Source of the DNA: Luidia sarsii
Lineage: Eukaryota > Echinodermata > Asteroidea > Paxillosida > Luidiidae
NCBI GenBank assembly: GCA_949987565.1
Contig: OX465114.1
Location: 7,656,933-7,720,932 of the forward strand
Length of the DNA stretch: 64,000 nucleotides
Direction of reading: 5' to 3'
Shown: positions 61,415-64,000 of the stretch, one piece after another
Position numbering within the stretch: the stretch's first letter is position 1
Layout of the letters: each line of letters begins with the position of its first letter
The notes under the pieces: model-generated
Told to the model about the DNA's origin: nothing
Databases searched by the model: none
What the model saw: only the letters and a program-made list of their open reading frames with translations
Position numbers and translations under genes: made by a program

Positions 61415-62299
61415 CTAGTGTCAAGGTCGAGACTGATCAGCTTTCAAGTACTGAGTTGACTAGCTACAGACTGGCTCCCTGAATCCTCTACCTTTTGATA
61501 TGAATGATTGAGATGGAATACAGTCTTGACAATAACTGTGTAAAACGTATTGCTTTTGTTCCAGGCCTATTAAAGAATGACTTGCTCAACGTTATTTATT
61601 CAGAAGTATCGGTCACAGCCAGAATGGTTCGAGTACTCGGCAAAACTCGCCCCAAAGGCTTTAGGATTGTTTTTCTTTTTCCAAATCGGATAAAATGAGA
61701 AGTCGGATGGAATAATTATGTGAACCTATCACAAAGCCTACGCCCGTTTAGTGCTTGGGAAAACATCAATTTGATTTTTTTTTGTTAAGGAGGAATTGGA
61801 TTGGGGATTTCTATTCAATTTAAAAAGACATGTTAGGTTCCTGGAAATCCATTCGCATTGAAGATGTTCGCTTTTTGAAATATCAAACTCATCGGTTAAA
61901 CAAAACATCAAACATAAATCTTTAATTAAATTTATTTAAGTTTATGGAAACGCACCCGAATCGTAAACGAATGCGTTCGATTTGTCCAAACTTGTACTTG
62001 TTGCACTTTTTTGTCGATTTACGCTTCTTTCTAAAGGCCTTACGGCAAGGTCAACAAACTTTGCTTCAATATTCAGCGACCAACCGAAAATGCGTGTGGT
62101 ATTTTGTGGACGCGTCTTCAGTGCATAGTAGGTACACGAATGTAATACTTACAGTCTTCATATAGTAAAAGCTAAAGTTACTCTTTTGGTCAATGGTTTA
62201 CTCCCATTGCAAGTCTCTACAACCACAAGAAGATGAAGAGTCTAAGTTTCCGAGGAAGGAGATAAATGCGGGCCTTTGCTTTTGGTTTAAGGCACAAAT
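61415..62299 (+). repeat. Unknown dispersed repeat, copy C
   Basis: Collinear with copy A over nearly its whole length, from a GTTGACTA..TACAG.CTGGCT block to GGTTTAAGGCACA. It carries its own small insertions and deletions. No shared reading frame is conserved. Confidence 0.72.
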
Positions 62300-62389
62300 G
62301 AAATAAAAGTAGGAATCGGCGGAAGTGGCCTCGGGATTACAAAAACTGTATGCAGAATTTACAATTCAAGAACAATTTGAACAAATTGC

Positions 62390-62500
62390 GAAGATACCTT
62401 GACTGGATGGACCCGGATTTAACCTGAGACCTATTTCTCTGCGTGCCAACGCGCTTCCCATCTGAATTGTGCAGCCCTCAGATGGCTTTCCATCGAGTCA
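62390..62500 (-). mobile_element. tRNA-headed SINE-like copy (diverged)
   Basis: The minus strand reads AAGCCATCTGAGGGCTGCAC followed by AATTCAGATGGGAAGCGCG, and then AGGTCTCAGGTTAAATCCGG. The leader and A-box part match the SINE-like copies at 35 and 39.6 kb. The B box (GGTTAAATCC) is degenerate. Confidence 0.45.
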
Positions 62501-62540
62501 GGCTGGGGTCCCCAGTCAGGTGCAATTCAACCATCATCCG

Positions 62541-64000
62541 CCGAAAGGGATGTGAGTTTGGAGGAAAAGATGTGAGTTTGAGAGGAAAAGATGTGAGTTT
62601 GGGGAAACGAGTGTGAGTTTGGGGAAACGAGTGTGAGTTTGGGGGAAACGAATGTAAGTTTGAGAGAAAGAGATGTCAGTTTGGGGGAAAGGGATTTGAG
62701 TTGGGGGAAACGAACATGAGTTTGGGGAAACGAATGTGAGTTGGGAGAAACGAATGTGAGTTTGAGAAAAAGATATGTGAGTTTGGAGAAAGGGATGTGA
62801 GTTTGGTGGAAGAGATGTGAGTTTGAGGGAAAGGACTTGAGTTTGGGGAAAGGGATGCTAGTTTTGTGGAAAGGGATGTGAGTTTGGGGGAAAGGGATGT
62901 GTGTTTGGTTGAAAGAGATGTGAGTTTGGAGGGAAAAAATGCATGTTTTTGTTAAAGGGATGTGAGTTTGGGGAAAGGATGCAAGATTGGGGGAAAGAGT
63001 TCTGAGTCTGGGGGAAAGGGATGTGAGTTTGGGGGAAAGGGATGTGAGTAGTGGGGAAAAGATGTGAGTTATTGGGAAAAGAATGTGAGTTTGGGGAAAA
63101 CGAATGTGCGTTCGTAGAAAGGATGCAAGATATTGGGAAAGGATGCAAGATTTTGGGAAAGAGATGTGAGTTTGGGGGAAAGAGATGTGAGTTTTTGGGA
63201 AAGGGATATCATTTTTAGGGAAAGGGATGTGAGTTTAAAGAAAAGGGATATTAGTTTGGGGAAAGGGATGGTGATTTTGATGGAAAGAAATTTGAGTTTT
63301 CGGGAAAGGGATTCGAGTTTTGGGGATAGGGATTTGAGTTTGTGGGAAAAGATGTTAATTTGGGGAAAACGAATGTGAGTTTGGGGGAAGCGAATGCGAG
63401 TTTGAAAGGGATGTGAATTTTGGGGAAGGATGCAAGATTGGGGGAAGAAGTTTTGAGTTTGGGGGAAAGGGATGTGAGTTGGGGAAAAGGGATGTGAGTT
63501 TGGGGGAAAGGAATGAGAGTTTGGGGGAAAAGGATGTGAGTTTGGGGGAAAGAATGCAAGATATTGGGTGAGTTTGACAGAAAGAGATGTGATTTTGACA
63601 GAAAGAGATGTGAGTTTGAGATAAAGAGATGTGAGTTTGGGGGTAAGGGATGTAAGATTGGGGAAAGGGACAGTGAGTTTGATGGAAAAGGGATGTGAGT
63701 TTTGGGGTGAGGATCCAAGTTGGAGAAAATTTATGTGAGTTTGTGAGTTTAGGGGAAATGGGTGTTAAATTGGGGAAAGAGTTTTGGGAAAAGCAATGCG
63801 AGTTTGGAGAAAAGGGATGTGAGTTTGGGGGGAAAGATGTGAGTTTGGGGGAAACTAATGTGAGTTTGAGAGAAAGAGATGTAAGTTTGGGGAAAAGGAA
63901 TGTTTGTTTGGGTGATACGAATGTGAGTTTGGGTGATTCGAATGTGAGTTTGAAAGAAAGAGATGTGAGTTTGGGGGAAAGGGATGTGAGTTTGGGGGAA
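62541..64000 (+). repeat. ~20-21-bp G-rich minisatellite, open at the window edge
   Basis: GATGTGAGTTTGGGGGAAAG and variants (GATGCAAGATTGGGGGAAAG, GAATGTGAGTTTGGGGAAAC) repeat about 70 times with unit length 18-23 bp. The plus strand is nearly free of C. Open frames on the minus strand (62,858-63,148; 63,251-63,718) follow only from the repeat. The array continues beyond the window. Confidence 0.93.

Noticed and set aside
62858..63718. Pro/Ser/His-rich minus-strand proteins
   Set aside because: Pure translation of the ~21-bp repeat, with no independent gene signal.

Overview
This window is eukaryotic, most likely from a marine or other aquatic invertebrate. It has spliced exons with canonical GT/AG borders, a 231-bp satellite, tRNA-derived SINE-like pieces, a LINE remnant, a DIRS-like tyrosine-recombinase retrotransposon remnant and an apextrin C-terminal (ApeC) domain. 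ApeC proteins are known from echinoderms, amphioxus, molluscs and cnidarians. I cannot name the species from sequence alone. About three quarters of the window is tandem repeat.

Layout. (1) 1-33,732: one block of about 146 copies of a 231-bp satellite with nested higher-order duplications (10-, 8-, 12-, 17- and 30-unit repeats, plus a 4,277-bp duplication carrying a truncated unit). (2) 33,733-40,150: low-copy DNA with an inverted pair of ~125-150 bp elements, a GC-rich block with palindromic sites, tRNA-headed SINE-like copies around a fold-back element, a LINE fragment and a near-perfect hairpin made of two hammerhead-like motifs. (3) 40,156-41,451, minus strand: the 3' end of an ApeC-domain gene (two well-defined exons, stop codon, poly(A) signal). 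(4) 42,349-54,683: a 12.3-kb minisatellite of about 340 copies of a 36-bp GC-rich unit, again with nested duplications. (5) 54,684-62,540: interspersed repeats: decayed DIRS-like element on the plus strand, a three-copy unknown repeat family, a degenerate ~21-bp tandem repeat, and a ~440-bp inverted-repeat element enclosing a tRNA-like Pol III box pair. A small Thr/Ser-rich minus-strand exon (61,012-61,101) is phase-compatible with the ApeC exons. (6) 62,541-64,000: a third minisatellite (~20-21 bp, G-rich on the plus strand) that runs off the window.

Main interpretation. The Thr/Ser-rich exon and the two ApeC exons can be read as one minus-strand gene for a secreted or extracellular ApeC protein. 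Its roughly 20-kb intron would contain the whole 36-bp minisatellite and the antisense DIRS-like remnant. The ApeC exons are secure; the link to the distant exon is inference. The long open frames in both large arrays are by-products of periods divisible by three (231 and 36), and the ones I checked lack an ATG start, so I do not call them genes. No CRISPR, rRNA or bacterial-type genes are present.
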